This document shows, piece after piece, positions 28,945 through 38,357 of a stretch of DNA of 64,000 nt. Position 1 is the first letter of the stretch. The number at the start of each line of letters is the position of its first letter. This DNA comes from Mesorhizobium australicum WSM2073. Lineage in GTDB: Bacteria; Pseudomonadota; Alphaproteobacteria; Rhizobiales; Rhizobiaceae. A program made the translations under genes and the position numbers. Location: positions 1,612,001 through 1,676,000 of the forward strand of contig NC_019973.1 in NCBI RefSeq assembly GCF_000230995.2, in the 5' to 3' direction. The notes under the pieces are model-generated. The model was not told where the DNA came from, did no database searches, and saw only the letters and a list, made by a program, of their open reading frames with translations.

Positions 28945-30054
28945 ATGAACCAGACACCGGATCAGGCACGTCCAACTCCGCGCGCGGGCATCATGGACAT
29001 AGAGGCCTATGTGCCCGGCAAAAGCTCGGCGGCCGCCGGTGTGGCCAAGGTCTACAAGCTGTCGTCGAACGAGAATCCGCTTGGGCCTTCGCCGAAGGCG
29101 ATCGAGGCCGCGCGCGAGGTCGCCGGCAAACTCGACATCTATCCCGACGGCAGCGCCAAGCGGTTGCGCGAGGCTATCGCCGAGGTGCATGGCCTCAACG
29201 CGCAAAACATCATCTGCTCCAACGGGTCGGACGAGATCCTCGGCCTGTTGGCGCAGACCTATCTCGCGCCCGGCGACGAGGCTATGTTCACCGAACACGC
29301 CTTCATGGTCTACAAGATCTACATCCAGTCGGCAGGTGCCACCCCGGTCGTGGTCAAGGAGACCGACGAGCGCGCCGACATCGACGCGATGCTGGCGGCC
29401 GTCACGCCGCGCACGAAAATCGTGTTCCTGGCCAATCCCAACAACCCGACCGGCACCTATGTGCCGTTCCAGGAGGTGCGCCGCCTTCATGCCGGACTGC
29501 CGGGAAACGTGCTCCTGGTGCTCGACGCGGCCTACGCCGAATATGTCCGCCGCAACGACTACGAAGCCGGCATCGAGCTGGCCGGCAGCGCCGAGAACGT
29601 GGTGATGACCCGCACCTTCTCCAAGATCGGGCTCGGCGGCGCGCGCATCGGCTGGATGTATGGTCCCCTGCATATCGTCGACGCCATCAATCGTGTACGC
29701 GGCCCCTTCAACGTCAATGCGACTGCGATCGAGGCTGGCATCGCCGCGATCCGCGACCGTGCCCATGTCGAGCGCAGCGTGGCGCATAACGAGACCTGGC
29801 TCACCTGGCTGAGCGGCGAAATGACCGGGCTCGGGCTGCGCGTGACGCCGAGCGTCGGCAATTTCCTGCTCATTCATTTTCCCGACGATCAGAAGCATTC
29901 CGCGGCGGCGGCTGACGATTATCTGAGCGCGCGCGGCTATATTCTGCGGCGCGTTTCAGGTTACGGCTTTCCCAACGCGCTTCGCATGACCGTCGGCACT
30001 GAAGAGGCCAATCGCGGCGTTGTCGCCGCGCTCACGACATTCCTGAAAAGCTAG
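28945..30054 (+). CDS. hisC: Histidinol-phosphate aminotransferase HisC
   Basis: PLP-dependent enzyme of histidine synthesis; homologues next to tyrC may also transaminate aromatic substrates. The 369-residue protein has [16 protein letters not shown], the cofactor region [20 protein letters not shown], and the PLP lysine in [14 protein letters not shown]. The ATG at 28945 follows AAGATAT. It stands divergent from metX across a 332-bp spacer that holds the SAM-II leader, with the rest of that spacer featureless. The next gene, tyrC, follows by 23 bp. Confidence 0.94.
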   Translation: MNQTPDQARPTPRAGIMDIEAYVPGKSSAAAGVAKVYKLSSNENPLGPSPKAIEAAREVAGKLDIYPDGSAKRLREAIAEVHGLNAQNIICSNGSDEILGLLAQTYLAPGDEAMFTEHAFMVYKIYIQSAGATPVVVKETDERADIDAMLAAVTPRTKIVFLANPNNPTGTYVPFQEVRRLHAGLPGNVLLVLDAAYAEYVRRNDYEAGIELAGSAENVVMTRTFSKIGLGGARIGWMYGPLHIVDAINRVRGPFNVNATAIEAGIAAIRDRAHVERSVAHNETWLTWLSGEMTGLGLRVTPSVGNFLLIHFPDDQKHSAAAADDYLSARGYILRRVSGYGFPNALRMTVGTEEANRGVVAALTTFLKS

Positions 30055-30077
30055 AACGTCTAAAGAGCTGGAACACC

Positions 30078-31013
30078 ATGGCATCACCGATGTTCGAAAA
30101 GATCGCGCTGGTCGGTATCGGCCTGATCGGCTCGTCTCTGGCCCGCGTCATCCGACGCGAGGGCTTGGCTCGCCATGTCGCCATCTCGACGCGCAGTGCG
30201 GCAACGCTCAAGCGAGCCGAGGAACTGGGCCTTGGCGATTCCTACACCATCGATGCCGGGGACGCGGTGCGTGATGCCGATCTGGTCGTTGTCTCGGTGC
30301 CGGTCGGCTCATCCGGCGCTGTAGCGGAGGAAATCGCGCCGGCGCTGAAAAAGGGGGCGATCCTCACCGATGTCGGCTCGACCAAGGCCTCGGTCATCGC
30401 GCAGATGCAGCCGCATGTGCCTGAAGGCGTCCATTTCATTCCTGGCCATCCGCTGGCGGGCACCGAAAAATCCGGCCCGGATGCCGGGTTTGCCGACCTG
30501 TTCGACAACCGCTGGTGCATCTTCACGCCGGTGCCGGGCACCGATCCGGAAGCGCTGGAACGGCTGTCGGAATTCTGGCGCCGCTGCGGCGCCAACATCG
30601 ACACGATGGACCCGCAGCATCACGACATGACGCTGGCCATCGTCTCGCATCTGCCGCACATCATCGCCTACAACATCGTCGGCACCGCCGACGATCTGGA
30701 ATCGGTGACCAAGACGGAAGTGATCAAATATTCCGCCTCCGGTTTTCGCGATTTCACGCGTCTGGCTGCCTCCGATCCGACCATGTGGCGGGACGTGTGC
30801 CTGCACAACAAGGATGCCATCCTGGAAATGTTGGCGCGGTTCTCGGAAGACCTGGCGTTCCTGCAGCGCGCCATCCGCTGGGGCGACGGCGACAAGCTCT
30901 TCGACCTGTTCACCCGCACCCGCGCCGTGCGCCGCTCGATCATCGAGGCGGGCCAGGATATCGACGCGCCCGATTTTGGCCGCCAGGCGGTCGAGCATCC
31001 GGCAAAGAGCTAG
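30078..31013 (+). CDS. tyrC: Prephenate/arogenate dehydrogenase family protein
   Basis: A 311-residue NAD(P)-dependent enzyme of tyrosine synthesis. The Rossmann glycine motif VGIGLIGSSLARVI is near residues 12-24, and DVGSTKASVI and FIPGHPLAGTEKSGP are signatures of TyrA/TyrC. It converts prephenate or arogenate to 4-hydroxyphenylpyruvate or tyrosine. Pairing with hisC is common in alphaproteobacteria. Its stop overlaps the converging kinase gene by four bases. Confidence 0.92.
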   Translation: MASPMFEKIALVGIGLIGSSLARVIRREGLARHVAISTRSAATLKRAEELGLGDSYTIDAGDAVRDADLVVVSVPVGSSGAVAEEIAPALKKGAILTDVGSTKASVIAQMQPHVPEGVHFIPGHPLAGTEKSGPDAGFADLFDNRWCIFTPVPGTDPEALERLSEFWRRCGANIDTMDPQHHDMTLAIVSHLPHIIAYNIVGTADDLESVTKTEVIKYSASGFRDFTRLAASDPTMWRDVCLHNKDAILEMLARFSEDLAFLQRAIRWGDGDKLFDLFTRTRAVRRSIIEAGQDIDAPDFGRQAVEHPAKS

Positions 31014-31942
31014 GTGATTTCAACCGGCCAGGCGGTTGCCATCATGGCGAGCGTCTCCGCCCGATCCGGCGCGCCCAGCCGGCCGCCGAAGCGCAGGCAC
31101 TTGAGCGCGGCGGCCGCGCTGGCAAAGCGCAGTGCGTGCTCGACCGCCATGGCTTCCGCCAGCCCGACGGCAAAGGCGCCATGAAAGACATCGCCGGCGG
31201 CCAGCGTGTCGACCGCCTTGACCCTCGGTGCCTCGACATGGCGGGATGATCCGGCGCTTCGGTCGAACCACCAGGTACCCGCCGCGCCGCCGGTGACCGC
31301 GACGAACGCATCGGTGCGGGACGCCAAATCGGTGCAGGCGGTCTCCAGATCCAGCGCGTGGCCGCATATGATGCGGACCGCCGGCTCCGAGGCGACGATG
31401 TGCGAGGCGAGCGGCAATAATCGCTCCAGTACCGCCAGGGGCGCGGTATCGGCATCGAGTATGGCTGGGCGGCCGGCGGCGCGCGCCGCCTTAAGGGCAA
31501 GCGCCGCGGCGCCCGGCCAGCGCACGTCGGCCAGTACGGCGTCGAATGCCGTTATGTCGGTGAACGGCAAAACCTCGGGATCGGCCTGCGCGCGCGCGTC
31601 GTAGAAAGGCACGATGATCCGCTCGCCATGCGCATCGACCAGGATCGAGGCCAGTGCCGAGCGGGCGCCGCTGACGCGGCGTACATGGCTGCAATCGACG
31701 CCCTCGGCCTCTATCCCGGCAATCAGCAGATCGCCGACCGGATCGTCGCCGGCGCTAGCCCATAGCGACACCTCGGCACCCAGGCGATGCGCGGCGCAGG
31801 CCGCGCTCGTCGCCATGCCCGAGGCGATCTGGATGCCGTCCGAGGCGATGAATTTTCCCTGATGCGTGGGCAGTGATTCGACACGAAGAATGGTGTCAAG
31901 CGTCAGTGCGCCGACGCTCAGCAGCTTTGCCGGCCCCGCCAT
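31010..31942 (-). CDS. PfkB family sugar kinase
   Basis: A 310-residue ribokinase/PfkB protein. The N-terminal substrate region (GALTLDTILRVESLPTHQGK), SGMATSAACAAHRLG, and the C-terminal DTLAAGDVFHGAFAVGLAEA with the catalytic aspartate are clear. The substrate is unknown: PfkB proteins range over ribose, fructose and nucleosides. It converges with tyrC and lies three bases downstream of the DUF2125 gene. Confidence 0.9.
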   Translation of the reverse strand: MAGPAKLLSVGALTLDTILRVESLPTHQGKFIASDGIQIASGMATSAACAAHRLGAEVSLWASAGDDPVGDLLIAGIEAEGVDCSHVRRVSGARSALASILVDAHGERIIVPFYDARAQADPEVLPFTDITAFDAVLADVRWPGAAALALKAARAAGRPAILDADTAPLAVLERLLPLASHIVASEPAVRIICGHALDLETACTDLASRTDAFVAVTGGAAGTWWFDRSAGSSRHVEAPRVKAVDTLAAGDVFHGAFAVGLAEAMAVEHALRFASAAAALKCLRFGGRLGAPDRAETLAMMATAWPVEIT

Positions 31943-31945
31943 CCG

Positions 31946-32944
31946 TTAGTTGACCGGCTTGATCTTGCCCAGCGGAATGAAGCCGAGGGAAGCCTTGCCC
32001 TTGACCACTTTCAGCGGCATGGACGGTTCGCTGCCAAGCAGCGCCAGGGCGCCAAAACCCTGCTCGATCGCATTCTTCTGCTCGGGTATGGCGCCGGCAA
32101 GAATAGATGCCACCGCCTTGGGATCCTTGATCCTGATCATCAGGTCGGCGTCGACGAGACCCTCGGCATCGACTGACAGCGGCCCGGAAACGGTGACGCG
32201 CGCCGTGCCGGACGACAGATCGAGGTTGCGGATTTCGATCCGCTGGCCGCGCAGGCTTTTCACCTGCGTGCCGATCAGCGCCACGCCGTTCTTCAGTGTC
32301 ACGTCGCCGCTGGCATCGAGCGCCGGCAACACCCGCCCGCCGATCGCGTCGGCATCGATCTCGAGATCGCCAAAGCTGCCGACATAATCGAGATCGCCGT
32401 TGTTGGGCTGCAATTGGCCTGACGCCTTGCCGGCACTGAACAGTTCCACCGGATCGGTGTCGTCGGCCGGGTCGGTCTGGCCCGACAGGCCCTCGGCCTG
32501 CAGCGCTACACGCCGGGGCAGCGGGTACCACAATTTGACGTTGGCCTGCAGATTGTCCCAGTCGATCCAGAGCGGCATCATGCCGGGGACGGAGGTCCGG
32601 AGTGGACCGCGTAGATTGGCAACAGGCGACAAGGGCTGGACGATCTGGGCGACGGCGTTGAAGGAGCCGGCCGAGGCAGCAATGCTCTTGGCGTCGTCCT
32701 CGTAGGCGAGGTTGTCGCAAGAGACGGCAAAGCTCAGTGGATAGCCACCGACCTGGAGGTTGGCGCAACCGGCCTCGATGCCGCTCTTGTTGAGCGTGGC
32801 AACCGCCTTTTCGGCCTCGGACCGGACCCTGCTGGCCAGATAGAACCAGCCGGCGCTGTAAATGGCGAACAGCACGAGGATGAACGCGGCAAGCCACCAC
32901 AGGCGGCGACGGTTACCCGGTTGGCGTTCGTCACTTGACGTCAT
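31946..32944 (-). CDS. DUF2125 domain membrane-anchored protein
   Basis: A 332-residue protein with one N-terminal membrane segment (residues 15-35, LWWLAAFILVLFAIYSAGWF) followed by a large beta-rich DUF2125 domain, probably periplasmic. Function unknown; alphaproteobacterial-specific as far as I know. The ATG at 32944 starts MTSSDERQPG; longer in-frame starts lack conservation. The sugar kinase follows at a three-base gap. Confidence 0.88.
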   Translation of the reverse strand: MTSSDERQPGNRRRLWWLAAFILVLFAIYSAGWFYLASRVRSEAEKAVATLNKSGIEAGCANLQVGGYPLSFAVSCDNLAYEDDAKSIAASAGSFNAVAQIVQPLSPVANLRGPLRTSVPGMMPLWIDWDNLQANVKLWYPLPRRVALQAEGLSGQTDPADDTDPVELFSAGKASGQLQPNNGDLDYVGSFGDLEIDADAIGGRVLPALDASGDVTLKNGVALIGTQVKSLRGQRIEIRNLDLSSGTARVTVSGPLSVDAEGLVDADLMIRIKDPKAVASILAGAIPEQKNAIEQGFGALALLGSEPSMPLKVVKGKASLGFIPLGKIKPVN

Positions 32945-33079
32945 GCTTTGGCTCTCATTAACGCATGGATGGTGTGGACGGATTCTCAGGTTCCGAACAC
33001 TAGGTAGACAGAGACGGATGGAAAAAACACCGGTTACCGGTGCGGTGCTGCCATTCTTTTTGCAATCAGGCGCGGTGAT

Positions 33080-33601
33080 ATGGGCGATTTTTGGGTGTTC
33101 GGCTACGGTTCGCTGATCTGGCGGCCGGGTTTCGCTCATGTCGAGACACGACGCGCCCGCCTGCATGGCTATCGCCGCTCGCTCTGCGTCTATTCCTTCG
33201 TGCATCGCGGCACGCGCCAGCGGCCCGGACTGGTGCTTGGCCTCGACCATGGCGGCTCCTGCGTCGGCCTTGCGTACCGCGTCCCTGGCGAATTGCGCGA
33301 CGAGGTCATTGCCTATCTGCGCGAGCGCGAACTCGTCACCAGCGTCTATCTCGAGCGGACGCTCAAGGTTCGCCTCGACGGCGGTGGCACGGTGGAAGCC
33401 GTGGCCTACGTCGTCGACCGCAAGCATGAGCAATATGCGGGCGCGCTGGACGCGGCGGAGGCGGCGGCCGTGGTGCGCGGCGCGGTCGGCCGATCCGGTG
33501 ACAACGAGGATTATGTGCTGAGCACGCTGAAGCATCTGGAAGCGCTCGAGATTCGCGACCACTGGCTGGAGGATGTGGCGCACCGGATAGCGACTTTGTG
33601 A
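33080..33601 (+). CDS. Gamma-glutamylcyclotransferase (ChaC-like)
   Basis: A 173-residue protein with the N-terminal substrate motif FWVFGYGSLIWRPGF. That motif and the ChaC-like length suggest a glutathione-specific gamma-glutamylcyclotransferase, which releases 5-oxoproline. The conserved YLERELV-like region (YLRERELVTSVYLERTL) supplies the catalytic acid. It diverges from DUF2125. Confidence 0.88.
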   Translation: MGDFWVFGYGSLIWRPGFAHVETRRARLHGYRRSLCVYSFVHRGTRQRPGLVLGLDHGGSCVGLAYRVPGELRDEVIAYLRERELVTSVYLERTLKVRLDGGGTVEAVAYVVDRKHEQYAGALDAAEAAAVVRGAVGRSGDNEDYVLSTLKHLEALEIRDHWLEDVAHRIATL

Positions 33602-33724
33602 AGCGCTGGCTCCGCGGAAAAGGGTGGCCAGGCCTTTGACCTCGATGCGGCAAGACCTAGGTTAGGCTCCGAACCCAGCCAGCGGGCGGCATCCGCCCGG
33701 TCCCAATCACCACGGAGATCCGTC

Positions 33725-34672
33725 TTGCAGAAACGCCGTCTCGGTCGCACCGACCTTTCCATCGCGCCGCTGGTTCTGGGTGGCAATGTCTTCGGCTGGA
33801 CCGCCGACGAGAAGACTTCTTTCGATCTGCTCGATCGCTTTGTCGGAGCCGGCCTCAATGCCATCGACACGGCCGACGCCTATTCGCGCTGGGTTCCCGG
33901 CAACAAGGGCGGTGAATCGGAAACCATCATCGGCAAATGGATGAAGGATCGTGGCAATCGCGACAAGGTCGTGGTGGTCACCAAGGTCGGCTCAGACATG
34001 GGGCAGGGCCACAAGGACCTGTCGGCCGCCTATATCGAAAAGGCTGTCGATGCATCGCTGAAGCGGCTGCAGACCGAATTCATCGACCTTTACCTGTCGC
34101 ACTGGCCGGATCCGACCACGCCCTATGAGGAAACCCTCGGCGCCTATGAGAAACTGCTCGCCAAGGGCAAGATCCGCTATGCCGGCTGTTCCAACCTCGA
34201 CGCCGGCCAGTTGCGCGCGGCACTTGACGTGGCAAGCCTGCGCGGCCTGCCGCGCTACGAGGTGCTGCAGCCGGAATACAATCTCTATGACCGCTCCTCC
34301 TTCGATGGCCCGCTGCGCGATCTCTGCGTGGCGGAGGATATCGGCGTCATCACCTATTTCAGCTTGGCCAAGGGCTTTCTCAGCGGCAAGTACCGCAGCG
34401 AGGCCGATCTCGGCCAAAGCGAGCGCGGCGGCGGGGTGAAAGACTACCTCAATGCGCGTGGCATGCGCATCCTGGCGGCGCTGGACGCGGTGTCGGCCAG
34501 GCATTCGGCCAAACAGGCGGAAGTGGCGCTTGCTTGGGTTATCGCGCGGCCCGGCGTCACCGCGCCGATCGCCAGTGCGACCAAGCCTGAGCAGATGGAC
34601 AGCCTGATCCGCGCGGCGTCGCTGAAGCTGTCCGCGGACGATATGGCCGAACTCGACAAGGCCGGCGCCTGA
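33725..34672 (+). CDS. Aldo/keto reductase
   Basis: A 315-residue TIM-barrel oxidoreductase. The tetrad is visible: aspartate and tyrosine in DTADAYSRW, lysine in VVVTKVGSD, histidine in LYLSHWPDP. It uses NADPH to reduce carbonyls; substrate unknown. The start is TTG at 33725, supported by GGAG eight bases upstream and by the family N-terminus MQKRRLGRTDL. Confidence 0.92.
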   Translation: MQKRRLGRTDLSIAPLVLGGNVFGWTADEKTSFDLLDRFVGAGLNAIDTADAYSRWVPGNKGGESETIIGKWMKDRGNRDKVVVVTKVGSDMGQGHKDLSAAYIEKAVDASLKRLQTEFIDLYLSHWPDPTTPYEETLGAYEKLLAKGKIRYAGCSNLDAGQLRAALDVASLRGLPRYEVLQPEYNLYDRSSFDGPLRDLCVAEDIGVITYFSLAKGFLSGKYRSEADLGQSERGGGVKDYLNARGMRILAALDAVSARHSAKQAEVALAWVIARPGVTAPIASATKPEQMDSLIRAASLKLSADDMAELDKAGA

Positions 34673-34688
34673 GGCTGCGACGCTGGTG

Positions 34689-34732
34689 CTGACCACGGTG
34701 CTGGCGGTGTACGGCTGACGGCCCGTGGTCAG
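34689..34732. terminator. Bidirectional hairpin between converging genes
   Basis: Perfect 10-bp arms CTGACCACGG (34689-34698) and CCGTGGTCAG (34723-34732) with a 24-base loop lie between the aldo/keto reductase and the acyltransferase stop codons. No T-run. Confidence 0.55.
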
Positions 34733-34738
34733 GAGGCT

Positions 34739-35527
34739 TCAGGCCTTCGCGCCGAGCTCCCGAAGCCGTTTCACCGCCGTTGGCGGCAGGGCCGGCGGGT
34801 TGGATGCGCGAGATGCCTCGAGGAGAAGCTGGTCGCAGGCAGCTTCGGTCTCACCGATCAGCCGCGCCATGAACTCGTCCTTGCCTAGGCCAGGCGGTAT
34901 AGGCGGCAGGAAGCGCGCCTTGACGGTGCCGGGATAGCGCAGGAACTTGCGGCGCGGCCAATAGAGGCCAGCGACATGGGCGACCGGCACGACCGGAACG
35001 CCAAGCTGCGAATAGATTTCGACGATGCCGTATTTGTAGGCCGGCTCGTCGCCCGGCGCCCGACGGGTGCCCTCGGGATAGATGATCAGCTGGCGCGGGT
35101 TGCGCGCCATTTCTTCCTTGGTCGCCGCAACCACCGCCTTCAAGGCCTTGGAGCGGCTGCCGCGATGCACCGGGATCATCCGCATCTTCAAGATGTACCA
35201 GCCGAAGAAGGGGATCCAGGTCAGCTCGCGCTTGAGGATGTAGAGCGGGTCCTGGAGGAAGGGGAAGAAGGCGATGGCGTCCCAGAACGACTGGTGCTTG
35301 GGCGCCAGGATGAAGGAGCCCTCGGGCAGGTTTTCCTGCCCGGTGATGTCGTTTTTGGTGCCGGCGATCTTGTCATAGAGCCACATCGAGGTGCGCGACC
35401 AGAATTTCGGCACGAACCAGGCGCGGTGGCGGGGCGACAGGAAATAGTACGGGGTCCAGAGGATCATCTGGACGATCAGATTGACGTAGAAGACGAAATT
35501 GAACGCCAGCGATCTGACATAGAGCAT
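34739..35527 (-). CDS. 1-acyl-sn-glycerol-3-phosphate acyltransferase (PlsC-like)
   Basis: A 262-residue membrane-associated lysophospholipid acyltransferase. The HX4D catalytic motif appears as KHQSFWDA near residue 75, and the phosphate-binding box as IYPEGTRRAPG. An N-terminal hydrophobic segment (residues 6-30) anchors it. It makes phosphatidic acid from lysophosphatidic acid. It converges with the aldo/keto reductase; the start is at MLYVRSLAFNF, as longer starts lack conservation. Confidence 0.9.
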   Translation of the reverse strand: MLYVRSLAFNFVFYVNLIVQMILWTPYYFLSPRHRAWFVPKFWSRTSMWLYDKIAGTKNDITGQENLPEGSFILAPKHQSFWDAIAFFPFLQDPLYILKRELTWIPFFGWYILKMRMIPVHRGSRSKALKAVVAATKEEMARNPRQLIIYPEGTRRAPGDEPAYKYGIVEIYSQLGVPVVPVAHVAGLYWPRRKFLRYPGTVKARFLPPIPPGLGKDEFMARLIGETEAACDQLLLEASRASNPPALPPTAVKRLRELGAKA

Positions 35528-35604
35528 GGGGGAGGTCCGGTGAGGAAGTGTGCGTTGGTTACACCAAGCGCGGAGAAAAAGGAAACGGTGCGATACTGCC
35601 CGTC

Positions 35605-36510
35605 CTACCAGGTCGCCTGCGCCAGGCGTTCCCTCAGGCGGGGGGCGGCGAAGTCGAGGAAGGCGCGCAGTTTCACCGGCAGCCGGCCCTGGCCCGCATG
35701 CACCAGGTTTACCGGCCAAGGCTCGGGTTCGAAATCCCTGAGCACGGGGCGCAGTGTTCCCGAGCGTGCGGCGGCGACAATCTGGTAGGAAAGCACCCGT
35801 GTCACTCCGACACCGGCGATCGCCGCATCAATCGCCGCCTCGGCGGTGTTGACCCGGAGCCTTGATCGGACCGGCACGACAAAATCAGCCTTGTCCACGG
35901 TGAAGGTCCAGGTGGCGAGCGAGCCAAGGCCCTCGAAGGTAATGCAGCTGTGCGCCTCGAGATCTCCTGGAATTTCTGGAATGCCGCGTCCGGCCAGATA
36001 GGCAGGGCTCGCGCAGACAACATGACCGATCGAACCGACCCTGATGGCGACCATGCGCGAATCCGGCAGCCTGCCGATACGGACGGCGAGGTCGATATGA
36101 TCCTCGGCCAACTGGCTTATCCTGTCGCCGAGCGTCAGGCGGATATCCACCAGGGGATAGGCGGCGAGGAAGTCGGTGACGACCGGTAGCACGTGAAGGC
36201 GGCCGAAGACGATCGGCGCGGTGACGATCAATTCCCCTGTCGGGGCGCTGTATTCGCCGCCGGCGGTGCGTTCGGCGTCGCCGACCTCGTCGAGGATGCG
36301 GCGGCAGGCAGTGAGATAGGCATGGCCGGCGTCGGTCAGTGTCAGCCGCCGCGTCGAGCGGTTCAACAGGCGTGTCTTCAGGTACCGCTCCAGTTCGGAG
36401 ACCTTGCGGCTGACTGTTGCCAACGGAACGTCCGAATGGCGCGCGGCGGCGGAAAGGCTGCCGCCCTCCGCCGCCGCGACGAAAAGGGACATGGCTTCGA
36501 GACGATCCAT
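35605..36510 (-). CDS. LysR family transcriptional regulator
   Basis: A 301-residue LysR protein. The N-terminal helix-turn-helix is in residues 5-60 (EGGSLSAAARHSDVPLATVS), followed by the linker helix and a substrate-binding domain. It diverges from a three-gene operon (CMD, DUF1348, PNPOx-type), the usual position for a LysR regulator and its targets. A GTTGC/GCAAC dyad in the 103-bp spacer may be the operator. ATG at 36510 has GGAAG at ideal distance; 36513 is an alternative. Confidence 0.92.
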   Translation of the reverse strand: MDRLEAMSLFVAAAEGGSLSAAARHSDVPLATVSRKVSELERYLKTRLLNRSTRRLTLTDAGHAYLTACRRILDEVGDAERTAGGEYSAPTGELIVTAPIVFGRLHVLPVVTDFLAAYPLVDIRLTLGDRISQLAEDHIDLAVRIGRLPDSRMVAIRVGSIGHVVCASPAYLAGRGIPEIPGDLEAHSCITFEGLGSLATWTFTVDKADFVVPVRSRLRVNTAEAAIDAAIAGVGVTRVLSYQIVAAARSGTLRPVLRDFEPEPWPVNLVHAGQGRLPVKLRAFLDFAAPRLRERLAQATW

Positions 36511-36613
36511 CATTTCTTCCAGAAAATGGAAGGGTTGGTTGCAAATATGGCATCTACATCCGCAACATGGAAGGCTGCATATAACGGGGGCACACCTCAA
36601 CCAGGAAATCTCT

Positions 36614-37165
36614 ATGCCCCGCATCGCTACGCCTTCGTCCATCGCTGCCGCTCCCGCCGCCGCGCAGCCCATGCTGCAAGTGGTGGAAAAACAGCTTGGT
36701 GTCGTGCCGAACCTGTTTCGGATGGTCGCCAACAGTCCGGCGGCGCTGGAAGGCTATCTCGGCATGATGGGCGCGCTGGCCAGGGGCCGGCTTCCGGCGC
36801 CGACGCGCGAGCGCATCGCGCTGGCGATCGCCGAGATCAATGGCTGCAACTACTGCCTGTGCGCGCACACCTATCTCGGCAAGACGCTCGCAAGCCTCGA
36901 CGATGCCGAGATGATGGCCAATCGCCATGGCGGCTCCATGGATCCCAAGGCAGCCGCGGCGGTGGGTTTTGCCGCCCGGGTTGCGCAAAGCCGCGGACAT
37001 GTCGCCCAGGAGGATATCGCCGCTGTCAGGCTCGCGGGCTATGACGACGGAGAGATCATCGAGATTGTCCAGCATGTCGCCCTGAACGTCTGGACCAACT
37101 ATATCAATGAGGTTGCCCAGACCGAGATCGATTTTCCGGTTGTTTCCGCCCGCAATGCTGCCTGA
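36614..37165 (+). CDS. Carboxymuconolactone decarboxylase/AhpD-like protein
   Basis: A 183-residue CMD-family protein with the peroxidase-type cysteine pair in NGCNYCLCAHTYLGK and the conserved helix LARGRLPAPTRERIALAIAE. AhpD-type members reduce alkyl hydroperoxides or act as disulfide relay proteins. It is the first gene after the divergent LysR regulator and is followed by the DUF1348 gene at a 58-bp gap. Confidence 0.9.
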   Translation: MPRIATPSSIAAAPAAAQPMLQVVEKQLGVVPNLFRMVANSPAALEGYLGMMGALARGRLPAPTRERIALAIAEINGCNYCLCAHTYLGKTLASLDDAEMMANRHGGSMDPKAAAAVGFAARVAQSRGHVAQEDIAAVRLAGYDDGEIIEIVQHVALNVWTNYINEVAQTEIDFPVVSARNAA

Positions 37166-37223
37166 ATCCGGATAGGAGCGGCGATGCCCGCCGGTCCCCA
37201 CCTCATGCCGCAGAGGAAATCCC

Positions 37224-37694
37224 ATGTCTGAGAGCCGCCCGCCGCTTCCGCCCTTCACCGCCGAGACGTCAGCCCAGAAAGCGCGCATGGCCGAGGATGC
37301 CTGGAACTCGCGCGATCCGGCGCGGGTGGCGCTCGCCTATACGGCGGACAGCCGTTGGCGCAACCGCGCCGAGTTCCTGCAAGGCCGCGATGCCATCCAG
37401 GCGTTCCTGACGCGCAAATGGAGCCGCGAACTCGACTACCGGCTGATCAAGGAGGTCTGGGCCTTCCACGGCAACCGCATCGCCGTGCGCTTCGCCTATG
37501 AATGGCGCGACGACAGCGGCTCATGGTTCCGCAGCTACGGTAACGAGAACTGGGAATTCGACGACCACGGGCTGATGCGGCTGCGCATCGCCAGCATCAA
37601 CGACCTGCCGATCGCCGAGGCCGAGCGCAAATATCACTGGCCGCTCGGCCGGCGGCCGGACGACCATCCGACGCTGTCGGAGCTCGGTCTTTAG
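37224..37694 (+). CDS. DUF1348 (SnoaL/NTF2-like) protein
   Basis: A 156-residue protein of DUF1348. NTF2-like folds include small isomerases and binding proteins, but this group has no firm activity. Visible are the alpha-helical N-terminus, [34 protein letters not shown] and [16 protein letters not shown]. It is the middle gene of the LysR-linked operon. Confidence 0.88.
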   Translation: MSESRPPLPPFTAETSAQKARMAEDAWNSRDPARVALAYTADSRWRNRAEFLQGRDAIQAFLTRKWSRELDYRLIKEVWAFHGNRIAVRFAYEWRDDSGSWFRSYGNENWEFDDHGLMRLRIASINDLPIAEAERKYHWPLGRRPDDHPTLSELGL

Positions 37695-37718
37695 AAGCAT
37701 TCAGGCAAGGAGGTTTCG

Positions 37719-38351
37719 ATGAACGCACACGCTTTTACCAGCGATGTCGCCTTCACGCCGACGGTCAAGGCGATCCAGGCGCGCAAGGGCTCGCGCCAGT
37801 CCTACGCCCGCGTCGAGGAGCGCGGCGGCTGGCAGTCGGCGATCACACCGGACCTCGCCGCATTCATCGAAATGCAGACCAGCATCTTCCTGTCGACGGC
37901 CAATGGCGATGGCCAGCCCTACATCCAGCACCGCGGCGGCCCTGCCGGCTTTCTCAAGGTGCTCGACGAGAAGACAATCGGCTTCGCGGATTTTTCCGGC
38001 AACAGACAATTCATCACGCAGGGCAATCTGGCCGACAATCCGAGGGCCTTCCTGTTCCTGATCGACTACATGATGCGCCAGCGCATCAAGATCTGGGGTA
38101 CGGCGCGCGTTGTCGAGGACGATGCCGAGTTGACGACGAGGCTGATGCCGCCGGACTACAAGGCGCGTCCCGAGCAGATCATCCTGTTCACCGTCTCGGC
38201 ATGGGATGCCAATTGCCCGCAACATATACCGCAGCGCTTCGAGGCGGCTGATGTGGCAGCCGCGCTTGGCGAGCGCGACCGGCGCATCCAAGACCTTGAA
38301 CAAGAGATCGCGCGCCTCAAGGGCGTTTCAGGGGCTGTCGCCAAGCAATGA
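37719..38351 (+). CDS. Pyridoxamine 5'-phosphate oxidase-type FMN-binding protein
   Basis: A 210-residue protein of the PNPOx-like split-barrel group. The central ITPDLAAFIEMQTSIFLSTA, YIQHRGGPAGFL and FADFSGNRQFITQGNLADN stretches match the flavin-binding barrel of this group. It is probably a flavin reductase or oxidase rather than PdxH, and its C-terminus is a charged coiled-coil tail. Third gene of the LysR-linked operon, 24 bp after DUF1348. Confidence 0.87.
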   Translation: MNAHAFTSDVAFTPTVKAIQARKGSRQSYARVEERGGWQSAITPDLAAFIEMQTSIFLSTANGDGQPYIQHRGGPAGFLKVLDEKTIGFADFSGNRQFITQGNLADNPRAFLFLIDYMMRQRIKIWGTARVVEDDAELTTRLMPPDYKARPEQIILFTVSAWDANCPQHIPQRFEAADVAAALGERDRRIQDLEQEIARLKGVSGAVAKQ

Positions 38352-38357
38352 CGCGGC

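Noticed and set aside
33021..33042. Terminator-like hairpin with a T-run on the minus strand upstream of DUF2125
   Set aside because: Stem of only five pairs with no known upstream minus-strand transcript; too weak to call.
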